A stretch of DNA of 64,000 nucleotides. Origin: Flavobacteriales bacterium (GTDB taxonomy: Bacteria > Bacteroidota > Bacteroidia > Flavobacteriales_F > PHOS-HE28). Below, piece after piece: positions 44,574-54,896 of this stretch; the first letter of the stretch is position 1, and each line of letters opens with the position of its first letter. The stretch lies in NCBI GenBank assembly GCA_016702645.1, contig JADJDP010000016.1:1-64000 (forward strand), written 5' to 3'. A program made the translations under genes and the position numbers. The notes under the pieces were generated by a model that worked only from the letters and a program-made list of their open reading frames with translations, did no database searches and had not been told where the DNA came from.

Positions 44574-45800
44574 GTGGAACGATCCCCCACCGTGGCGGAA
44601 CGCTTCCTGAACCGTAGGGTGCTGCTGGGTATTTCCGGAGGCATTGCCGCATACAAAGCTGCCGCCTTGGTGCGCCTGCTGGTGAAGGCTGGTGCGGAAG
44701 TGCAGGTGGTGATGACCCCTGCAGCCCGCGATTTCGTTACCCCGCTCACTCTGGCCACGCTCAGCAAGCGACCGGTGCTCACGGATCTTTTTGTTCGAGA
44801 TGGAAGTGGCCGGTGGAACGACCATGTCCACTTGGCGCGTTGGGCCGATGTGATGCTCGTGGCACCCGCAAGTGCCAACACGTTGGCCAAGATGGCCCAC
44901 GGACTTTGCGACAACCTGCTCCTGGCTTGCTACCTCAGTGCGGAATGCCCGGTGTTCGTAGCACCCGCCATGGACTTGGAGATGTGGAAGGATGCATCCA
45001 CCGGAACCAATGTGGGCACGCTTCGCGAACGAGGCGTTGCTATCATCGGCCCGGAAAGCGGTGAACTTGCCAGTGGGCTCAGTGGCGAGGGGCGCATGAG
45101 CGAACCGGAGGCCATCGTCCACGCGCTCACCGAAGCACTGGTTGGCAGGAGCAAACTGGCGGGCACACGCTTGTTGGTGACAGCTGGCCCCACCCAAGAG
45201 GCGATCGACCCGGTGCGGTACGTAGGCAATCGGAGCAGCGGCAAAATGGGCTTCGCCATCGCGGTGGAGGCTGCTCGTCGTGGTGCGCAGGTGGAGTTGG
45301 TCACCGGACCCGTGGGTCTTGGCACGGAGCAGGCCGGCGTGCGGCGCACGGATGTGGTATCGGCTGCTGAAATGGCCGAGCGCTGCAAAGTCATCGCTCC
45401 GGGTTGCGGAGCGGTGATCATGAGCGCAGCTGTTGCGGATTATCGTCCGGCGAAGATCGAAGCGAACAAGGTGAAGAAGAAGGACAGCGCGCTTGAGATC
45501 GCTTTGGAACCAACCGAGGACATCCTTGCGTGGATGGGCACCAACAAGCCGAAAGGACAGCTTTTGGTGGGTTTCGCGCTGGAGACGAACAACGAGTTGG
45601 ACCACGCCAAGGACAAGCTCAAGCGCAAGAACCTCGACCTACTTGTGCTCAACAGCCTGAGGGATGCGGGAGCGGGTTTCGGTACGGATACCAACAAGGT
45701 GACCTTGCTGTCGCCGGGCACGGATCCGAAGGAACTGCCGTTGATGACCAAGGCCGATGTGGCCCGCGCTATCTTGGACCGCCTCGAAGAACTGCTATGA
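44574..45800 (+). CDS. coaBC: Bifunctional phosphopantothenoylcysteine decarboxylase/synthetase CoaBC
   Basis: 408 residues, coenzyme A synthesis from 4'-phosphopantothenate and cysteine. CoaC half: LLGISGGIAAYKAAALVRLL (FMN), LARWADVMLVAPASANTLAK with PASANT, and the active-site Cys of LACYLSAECPVFVAPAMD region. CoaB half: VTAGPTQEAIDPVRYVGNRSSGKMG and the closing DLLVLNSL...GAGFGTDTNKV. GTG start. Stop overlaps the next ATG by ATGA. Confidence 0.95.
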   Translation: MERSPTVAERFLNRRVLLGISGGIAAYKAAALVRLLVKAGAEVQVVMTPAARDFVTPLTLATLSKRPVLTDLFVRDGSGRWNDHVHLARWADVMLVAPASANTLAKMAHGLCDNLLLACYLSAECPVFVAPAMDLEMWKDASTGTNVGTLRERGVAIIGPESGELASGLSGEGRMSEPEAIVHALTEALVGRSKLAGTRLLVTAGPTQEAIDPVRYVGNRSSGKMGFAIAVEAARRGAQVELVTGPVGLGTEQAGVRRTDVVSAAEMAERCKVIAPGCGAVIMSAAVADYRPAKIEANKVKKKDSALEIALEPTEDILAWMGTNKPKGQLLVGFALETNNELDHAKDKLKRKNLDLLVLNSLRDAGAGFGTDTNKVTLLSPGTDPKELPLMTKADVARAILDRLEELL

Positions 45801-46849
45801 ACCCCGCGAACGGGATGAAACACGCGCTACGGATCGTTTGCCTGCCCCTCCTGCTGGCGCCTATGGCATTTCAGGCGCAGGAGTTCAATTGCCAGGTGAG
45901 CGTGATCGCACCGCAGGTAGCCACGGCACAACCCCGTGTGTTCCAGTCCTTGGAGGTGGCTATCAAGGAGTTTTTCCAGAACCGCAGGTTCACCAGTTTG
46001 AACTACGCACCCGCAGAACGGATCGACATCAACTTGCTGCTGACCATTTCCAATCAACCGGCTCCCGATCGCTTCGAAGGGACCTTGCAAGTGATCTATG
46101 CTCGTCCGGTCTTTGGCACCGATTACAACACACCCATCCTGGACATGGTGGATGACCAAGTACAGTTCAACTTCTTGGAAAACACCCAGATCGAGTTCAC
46201 TCCGGACCGGTTCCTCACCAACCTCTCATCGCTGCTGGGCTTCTACGCCTATTTCATCCTTGGCGTGGACGGCGATACCTATGCCCCGCTCGGCGGAACG
46301 CAGTTCTACACCCAGGCGCAGCAGGTGGTGAACAATGCGCAGAGCGCAGGGGAAAGCGGTTGGAAAGCATTTGAAAGTCAGCGTAATCGTTACTGGCTCA
46401 TGGACAACCAGCAGCAGGCCGTGTTCCGGCCCTTGCGGGAACTGCTCTACAGCTACCACCGTACGGGCATGGATGCAATGACCGAGGATGCCGCTGCCGC
46501 GCGCCGCACCATAGCTGCGGGCATCGAAAAGCTGAAGACCGTGCACCAAGCCAAGCCCGCGAGCTACAATCTCCAGATCTTCTTCAACGCCAAGTTCCAG
46601 GAGCTGATCGAGATCTTCAAGCCCGCCGATCCCGCCGAGAAGACCAAGCTCTTCAATACCCTGCAGATCATCGATCCGGGGCATATCGGGCAGTACCAGA
46701 ACATGATGAGGGGGACGCCCGAGCCACTGCGGAACCCAGTCGGCATCGCATGGTCAGAAATGCGCCGCGAATTCGTTTCCTTGGCTTCGGCAACAGCGCC
46801 AGCATTTCCGTCATGCTCACCCGCCTCTCCATCACCAACTACCTCTTGA
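45797..46849 (+). CDS. DUF4835 family secreted protein
   Basis: Bacteroidota-specific DUF4835 protein with signal peptide (LLLAPMAFQAQEFNCQV). Conserved family elements: FQSLEVAIKEFFQNRRFT, RIDINLLLTIS, and RPVFGTDYNTPILD. The C-terminal region IIDPGHIGQYQNMMRG fits too. The annotated end overlaps recN by 37 bases and has a Ser/Pro-rich tail that looks like frame noise, so the true stop may be slightly different. Periplasmic or outer-membrane associated; function unknown. Its position between coaBC and recN is conserved in the phylum. Confidence 0.88.
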   Translation: MNPANGMKHALRIVCLPLLLAPMAFQAQEFNCQVSVIAPQVATAQPRVFQSLEVAIKEFFQNRRFTSLNYAPAERIDINLLLTISNQPAPDRFEGTLQVIYARPVFGTDYNTPILDMVDDQVQFNFLENTQIEFTPDRFLTNLSSLLGFYAYFILGVDGDTYAPLGGTQFYTQAQQVVNNAQSAGESGWKAFESQRNRYWLMDNQQQAVFRPLRELLYSYHRTGMDAMTEDAAAARRTIAAGIEKLKTVHQAKPASYNLQIFFNAKFQELIEIFKPADPAEKTKLFNTLQIIDPGHIGQYQNMMRGTPEPLRNPVGIAWSEMRREFVSLASATAPAFPSCSPASPSPTTS

Positions 46850-48465
46850 TCGAGGCGCTGGAACTCGATTGGCAAAGCGGCCTAACTACGATCACCGGCG
46901 AAACAGGTAGCGGCAAGAGCATCCTCATCGGTGCATTGGAACTCGCCATGGGCGGCAGGGCCGAAGCGAGCTACTTGCGCGACGCGAACAAGCGTTGCGT
47001 CATCGAGTTGGAACTTGATGTGAGCCATCTGTCGATCCGTGATTGGTTCGAAGCGAACGAGATCCCTTTCGAGAAGGCCACTCTGCTGCGGCGCCAGTTG
47101 GATCCCGGCGGTCGGTCCCGTGCCTTCGTTAACGATACACCCGTGCGCGCCGAACAACTTCGCGAGTTGGGGGGGCGGTTGGTGCATGTGCATAGCCAGC
47201 ACCATACGCTGTTGCTCAACGATGCCCGCTTCCAACTGGGTTTGGTGGACCAACTGGCAGGGCAGGTTCCCGAGGTGATCGAATTGACCTCGCGTTACCA
47301 TGCATGGAGGAAGGCCCAGCAGGAACTCGCTGCGCTGCGCGACGAGGAGCAGCGAGCGCAGGCCGAGTTCGACTTCCTGCGTTTCCAACAGGAGGAGTTG
47401 GAGCAAGCCATGTTGAAGGATGGCGAACAGGAACTCATGGAAGGAGAGTTGCAGCGGGCGGAACATGCTGGCGAGCGTGCTGCCGCGTTCGCTGCCGTGG
47501 AGGATGGAACAAGCAGTGACAGCGGCGCACTGGGATCGCTCAACAAGTTGAAGGCAGCCATCGCCAAAGCTGCACGCGTGGACACCGATGTGGCCACATT
47601 GCTGGAACGCATCAGCTCGTGCGCGATCGAACTGCAGGACATTGGGGATGAAGCCGCTCGCCTGGCGACGGCCGTGGAGACGGACCCAATGCACATGGAA
47701 CGACTGCGTGAGCGTCTCGACAATTTGATCCGCCTGCAACAGAAGCATCGCGTTCGCACCACATCGGAACTGCTGGAACTGCTTGGTGTCCTGCAGGAGC
47801 GGACCGCGAGGATCGGCTCGATGGGCGAACGGATCGCTGAAATGCAGCAAAAGGATATCGCTGCAGGGGAGAACTATTACGAACTGGCCACCTCTGTTTC
47901 CCGTGCCCGCACAAAAGCGGTGAAGCCACTGGCGAACAAGGTGGAGGCGATCCTCCATGAACTGGGTATGCCGCATGCCGTGTTCCAATTCGACCATCGC
48001 ACCGGCGAGCCAGGACCATTTGGCATCGACAGCGTGCGTGCTCTCTTCACCGCCAACAAGGACCGTGCGCCAGCGCCTTTGGACAAGGTGGCCAGTGGAG
48101 GCGAACTCAGCAGGGTGATGCTCGCGCTGATCTCGCTCGCGGCGGGTTCCCGTGACTTGCCGATCGTTGTCTTCGATGAGATCGACTCAGGGGTCAGTGG
48201 CGAAGTGGCCGATCGGGTGGGCTCCTTGCTCGCTGCAATGGGCAAAGAGCGACAAGTGATAGCCATCACCCACTTACCGCAGATAGCGAGCAAGGCCGCA
48301 CACCATCTGCAAGTGACAAAATCCACCGAAGGTGAACGAGTACGCACGCGCATCACACCGCTTCTTCACGAGGAGCGTGTGGAAGCGATCGCGCGCATGC
48401 TCAGTGGCAAGAAGACAACACCGGCCTCCTTGGAGAACGCAAAGGAGTTGTTGAAGTCGAAGTAG
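46813..48465 (+). CDS. recN: DNA repair ATPase RecN
   Basis: 550-residue SMC-like protein in double-strand-break repair. Walker A GETGSGKSILIGALELA at the N-terminus, long coiled coil with a hinge (residues about 150-330), ABC signature ASGGELSRVMLALISLA and Walker B IVVFDEIDSGVSGEVA followed by ITHLPQIAS. Start at MLTRLSITNYLLIE, the standard opening. Confidence 0.96.
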   Translation: MLTRLSITNYLLIEALELDWQSGLTTITGETGSGKSILIGALELAMGGRAEASYLRDANKRCVIELELDVSHLSIRDWFEANEIPFEKATLLRRQLDPGGRSRAFVNDTPVRAEQLRELGGRLVHVHSQHHTLLLNDARFQLGLVDQLAGQVPEVIELTSRYHAWRKAQQELAALRDEEQRAQAEFDFLRFQQEELEQAMLKDGEQELMEGELQRAEHAGERAAAFAAVEDGTSSDSGALGSLNKLKAAIAKAARVDTDVATLLERISSCAIELQDIGDEAARLATAVETDPMHMERLRERLDNLIRLQQKHRVRTTSELLELLGVLQERTARIGSMGERIAEMQQKDIAAGENYYELATSVSRARTKAVKPLANKVEAILHELGMPHAVFQFDHRTGEPGPFGIDSVRALFTANKDRAPAPLDKVASGGELSRVMLALISLAAGSRDLPIVVFDEIDSGVSGEVADRVGSLLAAMGKERQVIAITHLPQIASKAAHHLQVTKSTEGERVRTRITPLLHEERVEAIARMLSGKKTTPASLENAKELLKSK

Positions 48466-48484
48466 GACCCGTTGGTCCCAAGCA

Positions 48485-51167
48485 TCAAGGCAACTGCTGG
48501 AGCCTGTTATTGGTGGGTATTGTTCCGCCAATGTTCACGAGGATGGGGTCGCGATCGTTGGCTTTTCCAACGTAGGAGACCGTGCCGTCCATGTTCACAT
48601 CTTCTCGGTGGTAGCCCGTTACGATAGCGGTAGGAACACTGCCGCCAATGCGGGTCAGGATCGGGGCGCGGTCGTTGCCCAAACCGGTATAGAGCAATTG
48701 GGGGTCACCGGTGCAGTTGCCGGACCACATCACCTGCACACCGCTCACATCCTTGCGCGCGGAGGTACCGTAGGTGGCGGTGGCTGCCAGTGTGAAGTTC
48801 ACAGTGGTGGTCGAACCAGTGAGCGCAACCGGGTTGGCTGTCATGATGCCCAAGTGGTTGCGATGGCGCACAGCCACATGGTAGCTACCTGCTGCAAGCG
48901 TGAAGGAAACAGGAGAAGTGCCATCCATGCCCACCACATCGCCGTCGCGTTGCACAAGGGCGGAATGTGTGGCCACCACCGGATATCCCGCTGATGTCGA
49001 TCGTATTTCCATAAAGACCCAGTCAACGATCGCGTTCACTCCGGTCGTGTTGAGCACACCTGCGTTGATGGTTTCACCACCGCCGCCGCCAGTGTGGGTG
49101 AACCCCAACGCAGCGTAGGGCTCTGCGTTGGGGATCCAATTGCCGGAGCGTAGTGCGTCCGTCATGGTCGGTCCCGTCAAGTAAGGTCCCTCCAGAAAGA
49201 CCTTGGCGGAAACGCGCACCGCTGCTGTAACACAGAACGCGTGCGTGGTGGAGGCGGTGGTGAAGTTCGTGTTGTTCACCAATAGGTTGTTCTGCGCATC
49301 GCGCAGGGTGAAGTTGCCCGCGCCATATGCGCAGCACATGCCATCACCGAAACTGTCGTACACCACTAGCTCGTGGCAGCCATCGGGAATGCAAACCACG
49401 ATGGGTGGCTGCGGATACACCCCGTTCGTTGCTTGTGTGGTATATGGGCCGCCACTGGCGTAGATGTTCGAACCGTTCCGGATCACCCAAGTGGTCTCCG
49501 GAGCCGTAGCGATCCAAGTTCAGTTGCAGCGTCAGCGTATTGGGGCCCGTGGTGATATTGCTTGTGGCCGAGTTGTTCGCGAGGGCCTGATCCACCCCAC
49601 CGTTGGGTGCGTTCACCGTGGCTGTGAAGGTGAGATAACCAGCAGGCAAGGGCACGCTTCCAACGGGGACCACCACACTTGCTCCGCTGGCCAGGTTGCC
49701 GCTCCAAGGGATGTTGCCCGAACCGCCCCCGGTGATGGACCAAGCGAGTTGGAAGGTCGTGAGCGCTGTCGTTCCACCGTTCCGAACGGTAACGCTCGGT
49801 GTGATCAACGATGCACAGGAATTGCCACTGGCTCCGGTGATACCCGTGACCTGGGCATCAAGCGTAAGTGTAGGGGTATTCGGGTCGTACCCGTTGACGG
49901 TATTGCCGCATGACCCCAGCCACGTCTGGAGGGATGAATAGCTCACCGCGAAGCGACCGAAGTAGTCGTTCACGTTGTTGCTGCAATTGGCTTCGCCACC
50001 ATAGAGCTGGCCGATCAACCGCTTGTTCTGGTCCCACAAACCACTGCCGCTACTACCCGGTTCGGTGGTGCCATCCTCCCAAGTGGCTATGCGCCAGCAC
50101 GCCGCACTGCCATAGGTCGCTGTCGTGGCAGCGTTCACATCAAAGCTGATCTTCTTGATATCACCTGCCGGATGATGGATGCAGGTGGAGGCCGTGGGCG
50201 CGGTACCGCTGCGGTCCCAACCGCTATAGTAAACGTTGTAGCCTGCTGGAGGTGCGCTGTTCAATTGCAACAGCGCAACATCGCTTCCGGCGCTGCTCGC
50301 CAGAAGCGTTGCTCCGCTGACCGTTTGGTTCGTGGGGCCGTTGAGGTTCTGGTTGCATATCGAGCTTTCCCAGTTGAAGCGGAAGACCCATGTCGCCACG
50401 CTCCCACCCAAACAGTGGTTCGCTGTAAGGAAATAGGGTACCCCATTGTTCGCGCAGTTGTTGATCAAGGTACCTGTGCAGATCCCGCTTCCACTCACCA
50501 CGATCATGGCCACGCTTCGTATCTGTTGGTCCCACGGGTCGCCCTCCGGGCAAACCACGTTGTTGTTGCATGAACCGGAGTCCCCAAGACCGCGGGCGTA
50601 TTTGAAGACATCGCGATAGCCATGGGTGACTTGGTTGATGTGCAGGCGTCCCAACGCCGCACCCACTGGCAGGCTGTACTCGATGGTGATGTACGGCCCA
50701 CGGACCGGTTGCACACCCAGCACATGCTCTCCATGATCGTTGGCGTTGGTGAAGGCACCGATGTGGCGACCGGATGGATCGATCACGAAGACCTTGGCCC
50801 CATCGGGAATATCGAACGAATCGAATTCGAAGTTGATGCTGATGGCCTCCGGGCATGCGATGCCCAAGCGCCATACGCGGGTGCCATCACTGAGCGTGGT
50901 CCATGTACCGGAGTTGGAGGGGCTCAGGTCCACTTGGTGATTGTAGCCGAATCGGTATGGAATGCTCTTGTTCAGATCGTTCACCGCGTCCTGCGCAGCC
51001 AAGGTGGCCATGTCCAGTTCCGGCAGGTGCACACCCGCGGCCATGGGCAACTCATCCGCTCTGCTCTGAGAATAGGGGATACCCCCTTGGTCGATCTGTG
51101 CGTTGGAGCGCAGCGCGAAGAAGCAAGCCGCAGTGGCGAGCGTCGGGATGAGGAACGTTCGGTTCAT
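48485..51167 (-). CDS. Secreted S1-family protease with C-terminal QLP module (one indel)
   Basis: About 893 residues after repair of an extra base near 49499. Signal peptide (LATAACFFALRSNAQ), then an N-terminal beta domain. The trypsin-like domain at about residues 190-420 has YFLTANHCLGG (His), SAGSDVALLQL (Asp) and EPGSSGSGLWD (Ser), resembling lysyl-endopeptidase. A CARDB-like domain (SVTVRNGGTTALTTFQLAW) and a small CUB-like Cys module (VVYDSFGDGMCCAYG) follow. The last ~235 residues, from KVFLEGPYLTG, match the end of the neighbouring lysyl-oxidase-like protein and stop at RLQQLP. No classical T9SS domain. Confidence 0.82.
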
Positions 51168-51184
51168 GGTGAGTGAATGGTATT

Positions 51185-51192
51185 GCAAAATA
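51185..51192 (-). promoter_or_regulatory. -7-like box TATTTTGC
   Basis: Minus-strand TAnnTTGC element 17 bases before the protease start; one mismatch to TAnnTTTG. Confidence 0.35.
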
Positions 51193-51232
51193 GCAGGACG
51201 CCTTCGTGCGTTGCACTAACAGATGCCCCGAA

Positions 51233-54200
51233 TTACGAACGCACTCTTGGTTCGGGGTGTTCGCTACCGCCGGGTTTGTTGGCATCAGGGGTTGGTAGCT
51301 GTTCCGTGCGTGTTGCAGTGGGGATGATACCCCCGATGTTCAGCAGGATGACATCGCGGTCATTGGAGCTGCCGGTGTACTTCACCAACCCGCTCAGGTT
51401 CGTGTCCTCGCTGTAGTAACCCACAATGGTACCCGTGGGGATGGTACCTCCGATCACGCTCAGGATCGGGTCCCGGTCGTTGTCCTGTCCGGTATAGCGC
51501 AGCACTTGGTCCTTCCGGACATTCCCGCTCCACAGCATCAAGGCACCTTGGTCGCTCTTGCGTGCATCGGTACCGTATGTGACCGTTCCGCTGGCCCGGA
51601 AGTCCACGTCGACGGCGGTAGCGCTGAGTGCTACGGGCAGGTTCGTCATTGCTCCGAAATGGTTCCGGTGGCGTACGGCGATGCGGTAGGAGCCGGGAGC
51701 CAGTTGCAACATCACCGGGGAACTGCCATCGGTACCCACGATATCACCATCGCGTTGCAACAGGGCGCTTCGGGTAGCGAGCACCGCGTGCGGAAAGGTC
51801 GTGCTGCGACCTTCGATCAGCACCCAGTCGACGATCGCATTTGCACCGGTTACCGTGTGCAAGCCAGCGGCCATCTGTTCACCTCCACCGTTCACATGTG
51901 TGAAACCGAGCGCTGTATATGGTTCGGTCGTTGGAATGAGGCCTGCCACCCTCAGGTCATCGCGCATCAAGGGAGGCACACTGGCCACGTAGGGTCCCTC
52001 CAACCACACCTTCGGTCGCAGTGCGACCGCGTTCGGCACGGTGAGGCAACCGCCGACAATGCTGGTGAGCACATTGTTCGCGTCCGCGTTGACGATGTCG
52101 GTGATGTTCGCAATGCAGATGCTTCCACTGGTCAGGGCCAGGTAGGTGATGCGGCACAATGGCACGAAGCCGGCGTTCTTCACCAGCGATGTATCGAGGT
52201 AGGAGAGGCCTATGACCTTGTTGCCGCCCAAGCTGGTGTTCACCGTGACATCGCCGGTCAGATTGGGTGCCAGGTTCTGTGCCGATTGGATGGTCATCCC
52301 GCTCATCTCGAACTCGTAGCCAAGCACACGTGCCGTTGGGTTGCGTATGAAAACGTCCACGGTCTTGGCGACAGGATCGAGATTGCCCAAACTCAGGTCC
52401 ACTTGGTCTGTGATGCTCACCCAGCCACGCGGAAAGTCGAGCCATGGATGGTAGTGGGTCAAATGTGCGGTGCCACTCCCGTGGGTGGCTTGTTGGGTGT
52501 ATCCATCCACCATCAGCGCCGCGTCGGTCACGGTCACCTCGTTGTCGTTGTTGAGGTCGTTGCATGGACCGGGAGTGATGTCGTTGCCGAGGATCGCGGT
52601 CACGTACTCCAGAGCGTCCGGTTGGGTTTGGTTCCCATCACCGTTAAGATCACCTCGCTTGGCGGGCCCGTTGCATACCCCATTGCAGTCCACGCGGGCA
52701 TCGCCATACGCCTGTCCCAAACAATCGGTCCACGTCGGGCAATTTCCGACCGTAGTGAACGAAGGCACATTGGAGGCGTTCCTGGTGATGTTGATGCACA
52801 CTTGGGCGAAGTTGTTCGCGTAGTTGGTCTCGTGCCTCCCCAAGGCGTCCGGGGCTTGCTGCCAGTTGGTCCTTAGCACGAGGGTGTACGTGCCGTTGGG
52901 CACGTCGGTGATATCGATCCAGTTGCACGTTGTGCCCGTGCCGTATTCATCATAGCACCCTGCGGTTATCCCCATGTTGCTGCAGCCGAACTGGCCCGAG
53001 TGTCCGGGCGTGCATCCAACGTCGATCACACAGTAGCCGTTCTTGAAGCCGGCGGGGATCGCATTGTTCGCTTGGTCGAACAGGAGGTAGTCGGCGTACC
53101 CCTCATAGTGGTTGTGCCCATGACAATTGTCGTTGCTGAACATCTGTGGCTGCGTGCCTGGGCTGCCGATGTAGTAATCCTGGCTTCCGATGTTGTTGAT
53201 CCGCGTTGCGAAACGGAGGACCCAGCGCGTTCCGGAGCCGGTGACGCAACCTTCCTCCAACTCGCATGTCGAGTTTTCGTTCGTCGTGTATTGCTGAAGC
53301 GTGAGGGTGCTCTGAAGGCGGGCCTGGTCCATCGTCAGGTCAGGGCCTTCGGGGCATGCCGGGTTACCGAAAGCGATGCAGCAGTTGGTGCACGGTATCG
53401 TGGCGAGCGGCTCATAGTTGCACGAAGCCGTGTTCATACAACCCACCACAGGCCCGTTGTAAATGATACGTACCGTTACCGCGCTTCCACAAGCACCCGA
53501 ATTATCTCCCACGCGCAGATGGTGCAGGGTTCCGCCCGGCATGTTCGCGTTCACCACGGCTTGAAGACCGCACCCTCCCAGGTTGTCATCGGCGAACGTG
53601 GCTCCTTCCACCCCGCTGCTCAACACGATGCTGGAACAGGCGAAATCATAAACCCACAATCGTGTGTCGCACGTATTGGTACCGCACGTGGTGATCTGGT
53701 ACTGACCTGTTTGCGGCGGCGTGAAGTCGTACCACTGCTCGATGGCGGTGGTGGTGAAAGTGGCCAGTGTTTGGGGGTAGCTTCCGGTGAGTGTAGCCAA
53801 TGTGAGGGGCAGCGCAGTCCCACAATTGAAGCCAGGCGGACAATTGAAAGTGGTCTCCTCGAAACTGCCGAACACACCATCCTCGCGGATGAGCACATCG
53901 TTCAGATAGATCCAATAACCTCCATAGCCGTAGCTGTTGTGCCAGATGCCATCCCCCACCGAGTCGTTGATGCGGAACACCAGGCATGTATTGGAGGGCA
54001 CGCAGAGCGTGGTGCCTTGTGCGGTACCACTTGCGATGGTCGCACCCGTGCTTCCGTTCTTCAACGTCCAGCTCGTTTCCTGGGGAAAGTCGTCGTTCAC
54101 AATGTGGATCTTCACCCGGTTCTGCCCTGCGGGACATGCATAGCTGCATGTGCCGTTGTTGATGTTCACGCTACTGCTGTAGTTGGCAGCTGTGGCCTCG

Positions 54201-54790
54201 TTGCACCCGAATACCGGTGTGAGGTTCCTCACCGCGACATCGTCACCCGTCACGGCGCGGAAACGGATCCGTAGGTTGGTCTGCCCCGCCCATGGTGCCA
54301 GGTTCAGCCAGCCTTGCTTCCACAACAATCCTTGGTTGCCGCTGATGCTCCAAAGGTTCGTAGTGATCGTTCCGTTCGCGTTTATGTCCACGTAAAGCGC
54401 GCCTTGTTGGGAGCCGTGCAAATGGTACCAGAACGTGAGGTAGGGCGAAGAGAGCGCACTGATGTTATAGCAAGGAGACTCCAGGATGGCGCTCTTGTTC
54501 GGTGAGTTCAAGGCTCCGGTGGCCTCCACATACATGTAGTTCCCGCTGGTCGCGTTCACCGTATGGTCGCCGATGGGACCGGTGAGCGCCGTGGGCGTTC
54601 CGTTCTTGTCCACCCACCAGTCCAGATCATCGCCGCTGGTGATGTTCGCCCAGTTGTTCACCAACGTGCCGGGTGTTCCCACCGTGAAGCCGGTGAACGC
54701 TTCGTTGCTGGGGAATGCGGTCACGCATTGGGCACCGGCAGATGAAAGAAGGAACAGGCCCGAGAGGGAAACGCACAGTGAACGAAGCAT
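51233..54790 (-). CDS. Secreted multidomain lysyl-oxidase-like protein with dockerin/cohesin-like parts
   Basis: 1185 residues. Signal peptide (LSGLFLLSSAGA), MAM/jelly-roll-like domain (about 30-190), two beta domains, then a lysyl oxidase (PF01186-type) domain at about 485-680: the copper motif NCHGHNHYEGYADYLLF has three His, and GCYDEYGTGTTCNWIDITDV follows with the Tyr region. Next comes a dockerin-like pair of calcium loops (DLNGDGNQTQPDALEYV and DLNNDNEVTVTDAALMV, about 715-770), a cohesin-like sandwich (about 790-915) and the C-terminal module (about 925-1166) shared with the protease gene. Predicted extracellular copper amine oxidase acting on protein lysines; activity untested. Confidence 0.83.
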   Translation of the reverse strand: MLRSLCVSLSGLFLLSSAGAQCVTAFPSNEAFTGFTVGTPGTLVNNWANITSGDDLDWWVDKNGTPTALTGPIGDHTVNATSGNYMYVEATGALNSPNKSAILESPCYNISALSSPYLTFWYHLHGSQQGALYVDINANGTITTNLWSISGNQGLLWKQGWLNLAPWAGQTNLRIRFRAVTGDDVAVRNLTPVFGCNEATAANYSSSVNINNGTCSYACPAGQNRVKIHIVNDDFPQETSWTLKNGSTGATIASGTAQGTTLCVPSNTCLVFRINDSVGDGIWHNSYGYGGYWIYLNDVLIREDGVFGSFEETTFNCPPGFNCGTALPLTLATLTGSYPQTLATFTTTAIEQWYDFTPPQTGQYQITTCGTNTCDTRLWVYDFACSSIVLSSGVEGATFADDNLGGCGLQAVVNANMPGGTLHHLRVGDNSGACGSAVTVRIIYNGPVVGCMNTASCNYEPLATIPCTNCCIAFGNPACPEGPDLTMDQARLQSTLTLQQYTTNENSTCELEEGCVTGSGTRWVLRFATRINNIGSQDYYIGSPGTQPQMFSNDNCHGHNHYEGYADYLLFDQANNAIPAGFKNGYCVIDVGCTPGHSGQFGCSNMGITAGCYDEYGTGTTCNWIDITDVPNGTYTLVLRTNWQQAPDALGRHETNYANNFAQVCINITRNASNVPSFTTVGNCPTWTDCLGQAYGDARVDCNGVCNGPAKRGDLNGDGNQTQPDALEYVTAILGNDITPGPCNDLNNDNEVTVTDAALMVDGYTQQATHGSGTAHLTHYHPWLDFPRGWVSITDQVDLSLGNLDPVAKTVDVFIRNPTARVLGYEFEMSGMTIQSAQNLAPNLTGDVTVNTSLGGNKVIGLSYLDTSLVKNAGFVPLCRITYLALTSGSICIANITDIVNADANNVLTSIVGGCLTVPNAVALRPKVWLEGPYVASVPPLMRDDLRVAGLIPTTEPYTALGFTHVNGGGEQMAAGLHTVTGANAIVDWVLIEGRSTTFPHAVLATRSALLQRDGDIVGTDGSSPVMLQLAPGSYRIAVRHRNHFGAMTNLPVALSATAVDVDFRASGTVTYGTDARKSDQGALMLWSGNVRKDQVLRYTGQDNDRDPILSVIGGTIPTGTIVGYYSEDTNLSGLVKYTGSSNDRDVILLNIGGIIPTATRTEQLPTPDANKPGGSEHPEPRVRS

Positions 54791-54868
54791 GTCTTGCAGG
54801 TTTGGAGCGTGGGCAAATTAGGGCACTTCCGGCGTCCGCCCAAGCCAACTTGGGCTTCATTGCTCGGC

Positions 54869-54876
54869 TATCTTCG
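54869..54876 (+). promoter_or_regulatory. -7 box TATCTTCG for fabI
   Basis: TAnnTTyG element with a TTG 16 bases upstream (54850-54852); fabI ATG 20 bases downstream. Confidence 0.5.
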
Positions 54877-54896
54877 TCGCCAACAATCAGCACATC

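Noticed and set aside
51506..54274. Two long plus-strand open frames
   Set aside because: Antisense to the lysyl-oxidase-like gene; no domain content.
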